Both the position numbers and the translations under genes were made by a program. A stretch of DNA of 19,012 nucleotides from CAYMOV01 sp964392085 (GTDB taxonomy: Bacteria; Oederibacteriota; Muellerivitia; Muellerivitales; Muellerivitaceae). The notes beneath the pieces are model-generated. The model searched no databases. It was not told the origin of the DNA and saw only the letters and a program-made list of their open reading frames with translations. The stretch covers positions 1 through 19,012 of the forward strand of contig CAYMOV010000047.1 in NCBI GenBank assembly GCA_964392085.1, read 5' to 3'. Below are positions 1 through 7,147 of the stretch, in pieces; positions within the stretch are counted from its first letter, which is position 1; each line of letters begins with the position of its first letter.

Positions 1-299
1 ACCGGGGCGCGAGGGTGCTGGTGGTGGACGACCTGTTGGACTCGGGGGAGACGATTTCGTTTTTAAAAATGAGCCTACTGGGGGCGGGTGCCGCCGAGGT
101 GAAGGCGGTGGTCCTGGTCCGGAAGTTCAAGGACTCGCCCGGCCTGGCCGATTTCGTGGGGATCGAGATGGGCTTGGACCGCGCAACCCTGGCGAAGCGG
201 GGCCTCAAGGACCTCTGGCTTTACGGCTACGGGATGGACCTGGACGGCCAGAACCGGGAACTGACGGAGATCCGGGCGAAGGAAATTCCTTTAGCCTGA
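1..299 (+). CDS. Phosphoribosyltransferase, C-terminal part (5' end outside window)
   Basis: The reading frame is open from the left edge (RGARVLVVDDLLDSGET...) and ends with TGA at 297-299, so only the C-terminal part, about 99 codons, is present. The hydrophobic strand followed by VVDDLLDSGET is the PRPP-binding loop of type I phosphoribosyltransferases. The following VVLVRKF segment and the late aromatic LWLYGYGMDLDGQNREL fit the hypoxanthine/xanthine phosphoribosyltransferase group, which salvages purines by joining a base to PRPP in the cytoplasm. The GTG at 15 lies inside the PRPP loop and is not a start. The exact base specificity cannot be read from this fragment. The next gene follows after a short gap holding a likely -10 box, so it is probably transcribed separately. 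Confidence 0.8.
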   Translation, partial: RGARVLVVDDLLDSGETISFLKMSLLGAGAAEVKAVVLVRKFKDSPGLADFVGIEMGLDRATLAKRGLKDLWLYGYGMDLDGQNRELTEIRAKEIPLA

Positions 300-301
300 T
301 G

Positions 302-307
302 TAAAAT
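302..307 (+). promoter_or_regulatory. Likely -10 box (TAAAAT) for the first membrane-protein gene
   Basis: TAAAAT lies just after the phosphoribosyltransferase stop codon. A transcript starting about 7 nt further on (near 314) would exclude the ATG at 310 and leave a leader of about 30 nt before the ATG at 343. No convincing -35 hexamer is visible. Confidence 0.4.
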
Positions 308-342
308 GGATGCGTCTTCATTCAGGCTTGATATGGAGAGAA

Positions 343-1323
343 ATGAAAGAGTTCTCGGCGCCAACGACTAAAAAAATACTATGGTATTTAGGGATCCCCC
401 ATTTCTTGATTGGTTTGCTGTTGGCGATTTACGTCATTTTTTATTGGATCCCTGACGAATGGGCCCAAATGAAGGGGGCGACCACTTTTATCGGTCCCCC
501 TGCGCATCATTATTTGGTGATTCCGTTATTAGCCATATTGTTTTTATTATTGGGATGGGGAGTTTCGACTTGCAAGAAATGGGGATGGTTTTTGGCGGTA
601 TTATTCGATTTGATCTGGATTATTTCAGGCTGGTATTGGATTTTGGACCGAGCCGTTACAGACCATCGTCTCCTTTTGTGCGTCCCGCTTGAAACCCGGA
701 CGATTGCAAAAGATGCACTGAGAAACTCCCATGCTATGGGGCTCGAATTTTTCACCAAGTTGGCGTTTATTTATTCCTTGTTTCATCTCGGTATATTAAT
801 CCGTGACAATACCCACTGGCTCATTGGTTGGTCGGATAAAAGGTTTCAAGTCCTTGATCATTGTCCAACACCCGTTTTGATTTGGGGTCTGGTGGGCCTA
901 GTTACCGGGGGAGTGGAATTTTTCGATGTGTTTTCGCCACACTGTAGTCATACCTTCTTTGGAACAGTGCTATATCAAAACCCTGCTATGTTGGTGAATG
1001 TAATCCTTGCGGTGTTGTCTTTGATTATTGGGGTTGGCTTGATCAAAGTTAAGCTCTGGGCTTGGTCTTCACTCATGGTCTTCAATATCCTGTGGATGGT
1101 TTCTTTTGGACTGACTATTCGGTTCGGTCAGATGGCGGAATTGGTTGAATTTAACAAATCCCTCAAAGTCGTCATGCCTTATATCCAAAATCCTGAGTCG
1201 AATGTTCGGTGGGCGCTTTTTTCGTCGGCACCAATAAGCTACCTGTTAGAAACGGCTTACCTGCTTTGGTTATATAAATATTTTATCCCCAAGAAAGAAC
1301 CTTTGGAGGCTCAACATGACTGA
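343..1323 (+). CDS. Multi-pass membrane protein, function unknown (tandem paralog 1)
   Basis: This predicted 326-aa inner-membrane protein has about seven or eight hydrophobic segments rich in W, I, L and F. I recognise no catalytic motif or named family. I chose ATG 343 (MKEFSAPTTKK) because GGAGAG lies just upstream and a -10-like box at 302-307 overlaps the region before the alternative ATG 310. The protein appears to be two similar halves: LGWGVSTCKKWGWFLAVLFD in the first half and the later LIKVKLWAWSSLMVFNILW resemble each other. It resembles the next gene, which shares the LGWG-x-basic-W pattern and the DxCPxxVL motif at the start of its second half. The end overlaps the next start by 8 nt, implying translational coupling. 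Base composition is much more AT-rich than the neighbours (many ATT, TTT and TTA codons), which suggests a different origin or a different codon constraint. Confidence 0.75.
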   Translation: MKEFSAPTTKKILWYLGIPHFLIGLLLAIYVIFYWIPDEWAQMKGATTFIGPPAHHYLVIPLLAILFLLLGWGVSTCKKWGWFLAVLFDLIWIISGWYWILDRAVTDHRLLLCVPLETRTIAKDALRNSHAMGLEFFTKLAFIYSLFHLGILIRDNTHWLIGWSDKRFQVLDHCPTPVLIWGLVGLVTGGVEFFDVFSPHCSHTFFGTVLYQNPAMLVNVILAVLSLIIGVGLIKVKLWAWSSLMVFNILWMVSFGLTIRFGQMAELVEFNKSLKVVMPYIQNPESNVRWALFSSAPISYLLETAYLLWLYKYFIPKKEPLEAQHD

Positions 1324-2278
1324 TGTAAGCCTTGGTGTTGTCCCTCCTTCCCGGACGCCCCTCAAGGTTTTCGGCGTCCTCGGCATCCTGTTGGGGGTCC
1401 TTTGCCTGGGGTTCGCCGCCCTCCTCCTGGTGATGGTGTCCTATTCCCACAACCTTCCCAATGGACAGGACCTCCCGATCCGCACCCAGGTACCGGGGGT
1501 GCTGGTGTTCACCTTTATGGGCTTCCTGTTCGCCGCGTTGGGGTGGGGCACCTTCATGGCCCGCCGTTGGGCACGGACCCTATCTCTCATCGTGGGTTGG
1601 AGCTGGTTGATCACCGGGGTGATTTCCACCGGGGTAATGGCTTTCATGGTTCCGAAAATGTTGAACCCGCCGGAGGGGTCCCCCTTGGGGCCGAGCGGTC
1701 GGCTCGCCGTGGTAGTTTTCACTTTCCTGGTGCTGGCCGTCATCTATATCGTCCTTCCGGTGGTCGGGCTGGTCTTTTACCACCTTCCCAAGACCCAGCG
1801 GGCCTTCGAGGCTTTCCACCCAGAACGGGATTGGACCGACCAATGTCCCCCCAGCGTCCTCACGGTTGTCCTGTTACATGTGTTGTTTGTCGTCGGAATG
1901 GTCGCCGCCCTCCCGTTCTTCAATTTTATGGACCCTTTCTTCGGGGTGGTCCTATTCGGTTGGAAGGGATTCTTGGCCCTGGCCCTTCAGGGCGCCCTGT
2001 TCCTTTACCTGGCCCGGGGACTTTACCGGTTGGAACGCAAGGCGTGGTTCCTTTCCGTATGGGCCAACGGCCTCTGGGCCCTCTCGGGACTCATCACTTT
2101 CTGGAACAAGGACTTGGTTTCCATCCAGGACATGTTGGGGATCGCCGCCCCGCCGATGACGGGTATCGACGCGGTGCGTTTGTTCTCCCCCATGGGCATG
2201 ACGGTGTGGTCGTTGGTGTTTTGGGCCGCCTGGCTGGGTTACCTCCTCTGGATCGGCAGGCACTTCAAGCGGGACTGA
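1316..2278 (+). CDS. Multi-pass membrane protein, function unknown (tandem paralog 2)
   Basis: This 320-aa predicted integral membrane protein has about eight hydrophobic segments and is paralogous to the preceding gene. It has the same order of elements: LGWGTFMARRWARTLSLIVG, a loop, then a second half opening with WTDQCPPSVL. The ATG at 1316 has an excellent ribosome-binding site (GGAGG at 1305-1309, 6-nt spacing) inside the upstream coding region, and the two genes overlap by 8 nt. They are therefore almost certainly co-translated and may form a heteromeric membrane complex. Unlike its partner it has the high GC content typical of the rest of the window. I see no enzymatic, transporter or receptor signature, so no function is assigned. 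Confidence 0.8.
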   Translation: MTDVSLGVVPPSRTPLKVFGVLGILLGVLCLGFAALLLVMVSYSHNLPNGQDLPIRTQVPGVLVFTFMGFLFAALGWGTFMARRWARTLSLIVGWSWLITGVISTGVMAFMVPKMLNPPEGSPLGPSGRLAVVVFTFLVLAVIYIVLPVVGLVFYHLPKTQRAFEAFHPERDWTDQCPPSVLTVVLLHVLFVVGMVAALPFFNFMDPFFGVVLFGWKGFLALALQGALFLYLARGLYRLERKAWFLSVWANGLWALSGLITFWNKDLVSIQDMLGIAAPPMTGIDAVRLFSPMGMTVWSLVFWAAWLGYLLWIGRHFKRD

Positions 2279-2301
2279 CGGGTGACCGCCCCTTCGCCTG
2301 A

Positions 2302-2307
2302 TACAAT
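2302..2307 (+). promoter_or_regulatory. -10 box (TACAAT) placed for a leaderless transcript
   Basis: TACAAT at 2302-2307, preceded by GA, ends 6 nt before the ATG at 2314. A transcription start 6-7 nt downstream of the hexamer would fall on or next to the start codon. No Shine-Dalgarno is present between them (only GGGCCC). No clear -35 at 16-18 nt. Confidence 0.5.
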
Positions 2308-2313
2308 GGGCCC

Positions 2314-3387
2314 ATGCCCAAGCCCCGCCGACCGAAGTTCGACCTCGACTCCCTGACCGACGAGCAGCTCCTGGACACCCGGTTCCGGGACCTGCCCATC
2401 GCCATCGAGGGCACCTACCTGGAGGGCTGCGTCCAGAAGCTGTACGCCGAGCTGGAGGGGCGCGGCCTCCTGATCCGGCCCGCCTGCTACCTGGGCGACG
2501 AGTGGTTCTCCCCTGAGGGTTCGCCCTCCATCGCCATCCCCTTCTACCTGGCCCACCCCCGCCTGCAGCAGCTCGAGCTGAAGATGATGCTCGAGATCGA
2601 GGGGGGAAAGAGCGAGGCGGAGACCCTCAAACTGCTCCGCCATGAGTGCGGCCACTCGGTGATCCACGCCTACAGCCTGCTCAAGCGCAGGGACTTCAAG
2701 AAGGCCTTCGGGGACCCCCGGTCGAAGTTCCGCGACTACTACAAGTTCCACCCCTACAGCCGCAACTTCGTGCGGCACCTGCAGAACTGGTACGCCCAGA
2801 GCCACCCCGAGGAGGACTTCGCGGAGACCTTCGCGGTTTGGTTGGCCCCCGGGGAGGCCTGGCGCGAGCTGTACCGCGCTTGGCCCGCCCTGAAGAAGCT
2901 CGAGTACGTGGACGCCGTGATGAAGGAAATGGCGGGGAAGCCGCCCGCCGTGACCGAGGTGGATAAGTCCTACAACGTGCGCACCATGAAGAAGCGCCTG
3001 GCCACCCATTATGAACAGCGCAGCCGCCTTTACGCCGAGGAGGACCCTGGCTTCTTCGACGCGGACCTCAAGCGGCTCTATTCCCCCAAGCCCGAGGAGG
3101 GCTCCGCCCAACCCGCCGTCCAGTTCCTGAAACGCAACCGGGCCCTCTTTGAGGCCGCGGTGTCCCATTGGACGCGGGAGCGCAAGTTCACCGTGCACCG
3201 GCTCCTGAACCGGTTGATCGCGCGATGCGGGGAACTCAAGCTTTACCTGACCGTGGACGAGCCGAGGGGGCGGGTCGAGATGACCGCGTACCTGTCGGCC
3301 CTGGCGTCGCATTACCTGTTCACGGGCCGATTCAAACGGCCGAACGAACGCCAAGGCAAACAACTGCTTAAGTCGCCGCAAGATTAA
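2314..3387 (+). CDS. Putative zinc metallopeptidase (HEXXH ... EDFAE)
   Basis: The predicted protein has 357 aa, is cytoplasmic and lacks a signal peptide. HECGH (H110, E111, H114) is a HEXXH zinc-binding site. About 55 residues later HPEEDFAETFAVWL supplies a likely third ligand (E167 or E171). This resembles the 'putative zinc-binding metallopeptidase' group, in which a HEXXH helix is followed by an EDxAE helix; that assignment is from memory of the motif and not a search. The C-terminal third (from about residue 215) is basic and helical with no recognised domain. ATG 2314 is chosen because it directly follows a -10-like TACAAT, implying a leaderless mRNA. The gene precedes an ATP-grasp ligase on the same strand, separated by 136 nt that contain a strong inverted repeat. 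The substrate is unknown; peptide or amino-acid-conjugate processing is a reasonable inference from the neighbour. Confidence 0.75.
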   Translation: MPKPRRPKFDLDSLTDEQLLDTRFRDLPIAIEGTYLEGCVQKLYAELEGRGLLIRPACYLGDEWFSPEGSPSIAIPFYLAHPRLQQLELKMMLEIEGGKSEAETLKLLRHECGHSVIHAYSLLKRRDFKKAFGDPRSKFRDYYKFHPYSRNFVRHLQNWYAQSHPEEDFAETFAVWLAPGEAWRELYRAWPALKKLEYVDAVMKEMAGKPPAVTEVDKSYNVRTMKKRLATHYEQRSRLYAEEDPGFFDADLKRLYSPKPEEGSAQPAVQFLKRNRALFEAAVSHWTRERKFTVHRLLNRLIARCGELKLYLTVDEPRGRVEMTAYLSALASHYLFTGRFKRPNERQGKQLLKSPQD

Positions 3388-3464
3388 ACACAGGGTTCAC
3401 AGGAAAGGCATTTCTTGATTTGGTTATGTTTCAACCCATAAAGTTTTCCCTGTGGCCCCTGTGT
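3388..3464. repeat. Inverted repeat of the CACAGGG family directly after a stop codon
   Basis: The left arm (3388-3406) reads ACACAGGGTTCACAGGAAA. The reverse complement of the right arm (3445-3464) reads ACACAGGGGCCACAGGGAAA. The arms differ at only a few positions and could form a long hairpin with a 38-nt loop. The element begins on the base after the metallopeptidase stop codon. Related single copies lie at 4586-4606 and 7114-7133. It may act as a transcript-processing or attenuation structure, or be a miniature mobile element; the sequence does not decide. Confidence 0.7.
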
Positions 3465-3523
3465 CTCGAAATGGGTTCGTTTTGAAGGTTAGCTTAAAGA
3501 TCCTTGGAAAAGGTCTCGACGCC

Positions 3524-4567
3524 ATGAAGAAACACCTGAAAGTCCTGGTCATCTTCGACTACCCGAAGCGCCCCGCGGCCGACGAGGACTACGCCGCCAA
3601 CCTGTCGCCCGAGGACTGGCGATGCGAGAACAACGTGATCGCCGCCCTCAAGGAATTGGGGCATGAGGTCAAACTGTTGGGCATCCACGACCGGGTGAGG
3701 CCCCTGCTCTTCGAGATCCGCCGCCGCCCCCCGGACATCGTCTTCAACCTGGCCGAGGCCTTCTCGAACGACCGGGCCAACGAGGCCAACCTGGCGGGGT
3801 TCCTGGAACTTCTCCAGATCCCCTACACCGGCTGCCGGGCCCAGACCCTCTCGCTCTGCCGCCACAAGGCCTTCACCAACAGCCTGCTGTCGTCCCACCG
3901 CATCAAGGTGCCCAAGTCCGTGTTGGTGCCGCGACGAAGCCGCAAGAAGACCCTGGGCCGCCTGAGGTTCCCGGTGATCGTGAAGCCCCTCGGGCTCGAG
4001 GGTTCCGACGGCATCCACCGCAATTCCCGGGCGGAGAACGAGAAGGCCTGCTGGGAGCGGGTCAAGGCGCTCCACGCGGAGCTCGACACCGACGCCTTGG
4101 TGGAGGAGTTCATCGAGGGACGGGAAATCTACTCGGCGGTGTTGGGCAACCACCGGCTGGAGATCCTGCCCCTGCGCGAGATGCTTTTCGAGAACTTCCC
4201 CGAGGAACGGCAGAAGTTCGCCACCTACAAGGCCAAGTGGGACGAGAAGTACCGGAAGACCTGGGGCATCAAGAACACCTTCGCGAAAGACCTGCCCCCG
4301 GGCGTGGAGAAGAAGATCCGCCACATCAGCAAGACGGCCTACCGGGTGCTGCAGCTCAACGGCTACGGCCGTCTCGACATGCGGCTCGGGCCCGACGGCG
4401 AGGTGTACGTGTTGGAGGTGAACCCCAACCCGGGCCTGGCGGATGACGACGAGGTGGCCCTGGCGGCCCAGAAGGCCGGGATCAAATATCCCCAGCTCAT
4501 CCAGCGGGTGTTGGCCTATGGGATGGCACTGCCGCCCTTCCGGGACGGCGGCCGCGTCGCCCTTTAA
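3524..4567 (+). CDS. ATP-grasp ligase, D-Ala-D-Ala-ligase-like
   Basis: The predicted protein is a 347-aa cytoplasmic enzyme. ATP-grasp ligases activate a carboxylate as acyl phosphate and join it to an amine. In order I see an N-terminal pre-ATP-grasp domain (LKVLVIFDYP..., DIVFNLAEAF near residue 75), an ATP-binding segment (FPVIVKPLGLEGSDGIHRNS), the hinge LVEEFIEGREIYSAVLGN, then metal-binding residues in RLDMRLG (D285) and VLEVNPNPGL (E298, N300). This is the D-Ala-D-Ala-ligase layout and a typical length. However, the distinctive residues of true Ddl are not clearly present, and it lies next to a metallopeptidase rather than among mur genes, so a role in a dedicated peptide or amino-acid conjugate pathway is plausible. 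ATG 3524 is favoured because the upstream in-frame GTG at 3452 lies inside the inverted repeat. A weak AGG is about 10 nt upstream. Confidence 0.8.
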   Translation: MKKHLKVLVIFDYPKRPAADEDYAANLSPEDWRCENNVIAALKELGHEVKLLGIHDRVRPLLFEIRRRPPDIVFNLAEAFSNDRANEANLAGFLELLQIPYTGCRAQTLSLCRHKAFTNSLLSSHRIKVPKSVLVPRRSRKKTLGRLRFPVIVKPLGLEGSDGIHRNSRAENEKACWERVKALHAELDTDALVEEFIEGREIYSAVLGNHRLEILPLREMLFENFPEERQKFATYKAKWDEKYRKTWGIKNTFAKDLPPGVEKKIRHISKTAYRVLQLNGYGRLDMRLGPDGEVYVLEVNPNPGLADDDEVALAAQKAGIKYPQLIQRVLAYGMALPPFRDGGRVAL

Positions 4568-4585
4568 AACGAAAAACCCCCATCC

Positions 4586-4606
4586 ACCACAGAGCCACGG
4601 AGACAC
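4586..4606 (+). repeat. CACAGAG-type dispersed repeat, single copy
   Basis: The segment runs from ACCACAGAG at 4586 to GAGACAC at 4606, 18 nt after the ATP-grasp stop codon. It follows the same ACCACAGRG-YCACRGRGACAC pattern as the copies at 3388-3464 and 7114-7133. Confidence 0.6.
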
Positions 4607-4722
4607 TGGGGAGGATTCACGAACCGGGAAAAAGCACGAATGCCTTAATCGGTCGTTTGCACTGGAAATAGGGCGATGACTTCTCCTTTTGGATAAAACG
4701 CGCCTGAACGCGGATCGTCCGA

Positions 4723-4728
4723 TAAAAT
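4723..4728 (+). promoter_or_regulatory. Likely -10 box (TAAAAT) for the arabinofuranosidase-like gene
   Basis: TAAAAT, preceded by GA, lies 39 nt before the ATG at 4768, in the same GATAMAAT context as the boxes at 2302 and 7711(-). It predicts a leader of about 33 nt. No good -35 is seen. Confidence 0.4.
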
Positions 4729-4767
4729 GACGTGTCGAAAGGTCCGCACCCCCCACGAGGAGCCCCC

Positions 4768-6975
4768 ATGAAGACCCGAATCGCCCTGCTTTTGGCTTTG
4801 GTCGCCCTGCCCTGGATGCCCGGCCAAGCCAAGGAAAACGAGGTGGCCAAGGCCATGCGCCTGGCCGCCGAGAGGAAGGCCGAGGCCCTGACCGCGGCCT
4901 CCCGGCCCACCCAGGCCGAGGTGTCGGTGGACACCACCCGCAAGGGCAACGTGATCCCCGAAACGCTCTTCTCGCAGAACGTGAACGTTTATGAGGGCTC
5001 CGGCGACGGGAAGGACGCGGCCTACAACGCCGCCGTGACGAGCATGGGCGCGAAGCTCATGCGCTTCCCGGGCGGCGGCTACTCGGAATTCACCGATTGG
5101 GAGAACTACAAGTGCGGCAAGCTGTCCTGGCTGCCCATCGACATGGCCAAGGGCATCGCCTTCGCCAAGGCCGCCGGGTGCCACCTGCAGATCTGCGTGA
5201 ACGCCGCCGGGGAATGGAACGACCAGAAGCACAGCGTGGATGAGGCCGTGGCCAAGGCCGCCAAGTGGGTCCAGACCATGAACGTGAAGCCGGGCCTCTA
5301 CTACACCACCTGGTGGGAATTCGGAAACGAGGACTACGACAAGCTCGGCAACACCGCCGCCGGGGGCACGGAGTACGGCGAGCGGTACGTGAAGTTCTAC
5401 AAGGCCATGAAGAAGGTGGACCCCAAGATCAAGTTCGGCTTCCAATGCCAGCACGACAAAACCGACTTCACCGCCGCGTCCCTGCAGGCCCTGAAAAAGG
5501 CCCACCTCACCCCGGACTTCCTCATCGAGCACGTCTACCCCATCTGGATGCAACCGGACCAGGGCCGGGGCGCCAACGCCGCGCCGACCTGGGACAAGAC
5601 GCTTTACGCCAACAACCCCTACGTGGACGCGCGGATCCTCGACATCGCGGGCAACTTCCCAGACGAGGTGAAGGAGAAGATGGACAAGTTGGTGGCCGAC
5701 AACCTCGACCCCAAACTCGCGGGCAAGATCCCCGTTTGGGTGACCGAGTTCCGCTCGGTCCTCGAGCTGAAATATGACGACTTCGTGGACTCATTGTTCT
5801 GCGCCCAGGTCCTGCTGAAGTTCGCCGACCAGGGGGTCCAGGGAGCGAACATCTGGGACCTCAAGAACGGCTACAACGCCAAGAACATCTGCGACTTCGG
5901 CCTGTTGCGCTCCGGCGCCAACGCCGGTTTGCCCGACGACAACCCGAAGGACTCGCCCCGGCCGACCTATTACATCTATCCCTACCTGGCGAAGGTCTTT
6001 GGCCGTCAATTGGTGGCCTGCGACGCGCCGGATTACGCGCCCATGGACACCCCGGGCAACAAGGTGCGGGCCTGGGCCTCCAAGGACGCCGAGGGCGATG
6101 TGACGGTCTTCCTGTTCAACAACAGCCCCGACGCCCCGGCGCAGGCCACCGTGAAGGTGGCGGGTTTCGCCACCGGCACCGAGGGCAAGCTGTGGACCCT
6201 CGAGTCCGCCGGCAAGACGGTGGAAGGAGCCTCCGAACCGATCCTCCAGAGGCGCGACATTACCGTCAACGGGCAGGTGCGGCCCGACCCGGCGTCGCTT
6301 CCGGGCCCGGGGTCGCCGATCCCGGTGGGGAACACCTTCAGCGTCACCCTGGCGCCAGGGTCCATGGCCCTGGTGAAAGTGCCCAAGGGCAACGGGCCGA
6401 TCCTGGCCCCCCCGCCCGTGGTGAAGAAGGAAAAGAAGTCTGAGCCCGCGGAAGCAGGCGCCACCGCCTCCGCCGCCAAGCCGCTGGTGGCCGCGGCCAA
6501 GCCTGGCGAGGTGATCCTGCAGGACTTCTCGATGGACGACAAGGGCGCCTTCAGCCCCTGGAAGGACGACAAGGGCAGCGCCCTGACCTACGAGATCAAG
6601 GACCTGGCGCCGGGCGGAAAACCGGGCGAGAAGATGATCGCCATCAAGTACAACCACGTGGGGGGCGGCTGGTGTGGGCTATTCAGCCGGGCCGGGGACG
6701 ACTGGGCCGGCCTGGAGATCGGCAAGCCCAAGAGCCTCGTGATGCGGATCTACACCAAGGATCCCGTGGAGTTCGGCATGGCCCTGGCCGACGACGCCAA
6801 GGTTGAGATCAAGCTCGACTCGATCCAGACCCAGGGAGGCAAATGGGAGACCGTGACCGTCCCCATCGCCGACATCCCCCCGGCCTTCTCCGGGAAGATC
6901 CCGGGTTTCAACCTCTACCTGAAGACCGTGGGCGAGGGGGAGATCGACCTCGACCGGATCACCCTGGTGAAATAA
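4768..6975 (+). CDS. Secreted alpha-L-arabinofuranosidase-like glycoside hydrolase with C-terminal binding module
   Basis: This 735-aa secreted protein starts at ATG 4768, with GAGGAG at 4757-4762 as ribosome-binding site. A signal peptide ends near MPGQA/KEN. The catalytic (beta/alpha)8 barrel contains MRFPGGGYSEFTDW (98-111), TWWEFGNED with the probable acid/base E188, and PVWVTEFRS with the probable nucleophile E327. This is the clan GH-A pattern seen in GH51 and related alpha-L-arabinofuranosidases, which remove arabinose side chains from hemicellulose. A beta-sandwich follows to about residue 545, then a Lys/Ala/Pro-rich linker (about 549-581). The C-terminal domain (582-735) ends IDLDRITLVK, a jelly-roll, CBM-like module. 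It lies in its own transcription unit, closed by the terminator at 6997. The family assignment to GH51 versus GH39-like is not certain. Confidence 0.8.
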   Translation: MKTRIALLLALVALPWMPGQAKENEVAKAMRLAAERKAEALTAASRPTQAEVSVDTTRKGNVIPETLFSQNVNVYEGSGDGKDAAYNAAVTSMGAKLMRFPGGGYSEFTDWENYKCGKLSWLPIDMAKGIAFAKAAGCHLQICVNAAGEWNDQKHSVDEAVAKAAKWVQTMNVKPGLYYTTWWEFGNEDYDKLGNTAAGGTEYGERYVKFYKAMKKVDPKIKFGFQCQHDKTDFTAASLQALKKAHLTPDFLIEHVYPIWMQPDQGRGANAAPTWDKTLYANNPYVDARILDIAGNFPDEVKEKMDKLVADNLDPKLAGKIPVWVTEFRSVLELKYDDFVDSLFCAQVLLKFADQGVQGANIWDLKNGYNAKNICDFGLLRSGANAGLPDDNPKDSPRPTYYIYPYLAKVFGRQLVACDAPDYAPMDTPGNKVRAWASKDAEGDVTVFLFNNSPDAPAQATVKVAGFATGTEGKLWTLESAGKTVEGASEPILQRRDITVNGQVRPDPASLPGPGSPIPVGNTFSVTLAPGSMALVKVPKGNGPILAPPPVVKKEKKSEPAEAGATASAAKPLVAAAKPGEVILQDFSMDDKGAFSPWKDDKGSALTYEIKDLAPGGKPGEKMIAIKYNHVGGGWCGLFSRAGDDWAGLEIGKPKSLVMRIYTKDPVEFGMALADDAKVEIKLDSIQTQGGKWETVTVPIADIPPAFSGKIPGFNLYLKTVGEGEIDLDRITLVK

Positions 6976-6996
6976 CCGCCGGGACGACCCAAACGG

Positions 6997-7028
6997 AAAA
7001 AGGCGGGCCTTTCGGCCCGCCTTTTTTT
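6997..7028 (+). terminator. Rho-independent terminator
   Basis: A 9-bp perfect stem AGGCGGGCC/GGCCCGCCT around the loop TTTC is preceded by an A-run and followed by TTTTTT, 21 nt after the hydrolase stop codon. It may also serve in the reverse direction for the convergent gene at 7148-7657, because the A-run gives a T-run on the other strand. Confidence 0.92.
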
Positions 7029-7113
7029 GTTGAGTTGTCATTACGAGCGCGCGGCTTGTCCGGCGAAGCGCAGGCTAAATGGGGGCGACAAGGATCCTGC
7101 TTGGCGCCGTCCG
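7029..7113. repeat. Possible degenerate dispersed repeat (GTCATTACGAGCG...GCGAAGCGC)
   Basis: Sequence after the terminator contains TTGTCATTACGAGCG followed by GGCGAAGCGC. This resembles the TCATTGCGAG...GCGAAGC intergenic repeat found in many environmental bacterial genomes. It is only a partial resemblance judged by eye. No gene is seen here. Confidence 0.3.
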
Positions 7114-7133
7114 GTGTCCCTGTGACCCTGTGG
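7114..7133 (-). repeat. CACAGGG-type dispersed repeat, single copy
   Basis: On the minus strand this reads CCACAGGGTCACAGGGACAC, with two tandem CACAGGG units, 14 nt after the stop codon of the minus-strand gene 7148-7657. The preceding CCATTTC is shared with the right-hand copy at 3445-3475 read on the minus strand. Confidence 0.65.
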
Positions 7134-7147
7134 TGAAATGGCTTCGC

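Noticed and set aside
2239..3381. Long minus-strand open frame (about 380 codons) opposite the metallopeptidase
   Set aside because: It is a shadow of high-GC coding sequence; its translation is Leu/Gly/Val-rich low complexity and lacks any motif, while the plus frame has HEXXH and EDFAE motifs.
3524..4567. Housekeeping D-alanine-D-alanine ligase (ddl)
   Set aside because: The fold matches but the gene has no mur/fts neighbours and pairs with a metallopeptidase, so I do not assign the symbol.
3494..4756. Long minus-strand open frame (about 420 codons) opposite the ATP-grasp gene
   Set aside because: Same reason: the plus strand carries a complete ATP-grasp signature, and the antisense frame has no recognisable fold or ribosome-binding site.
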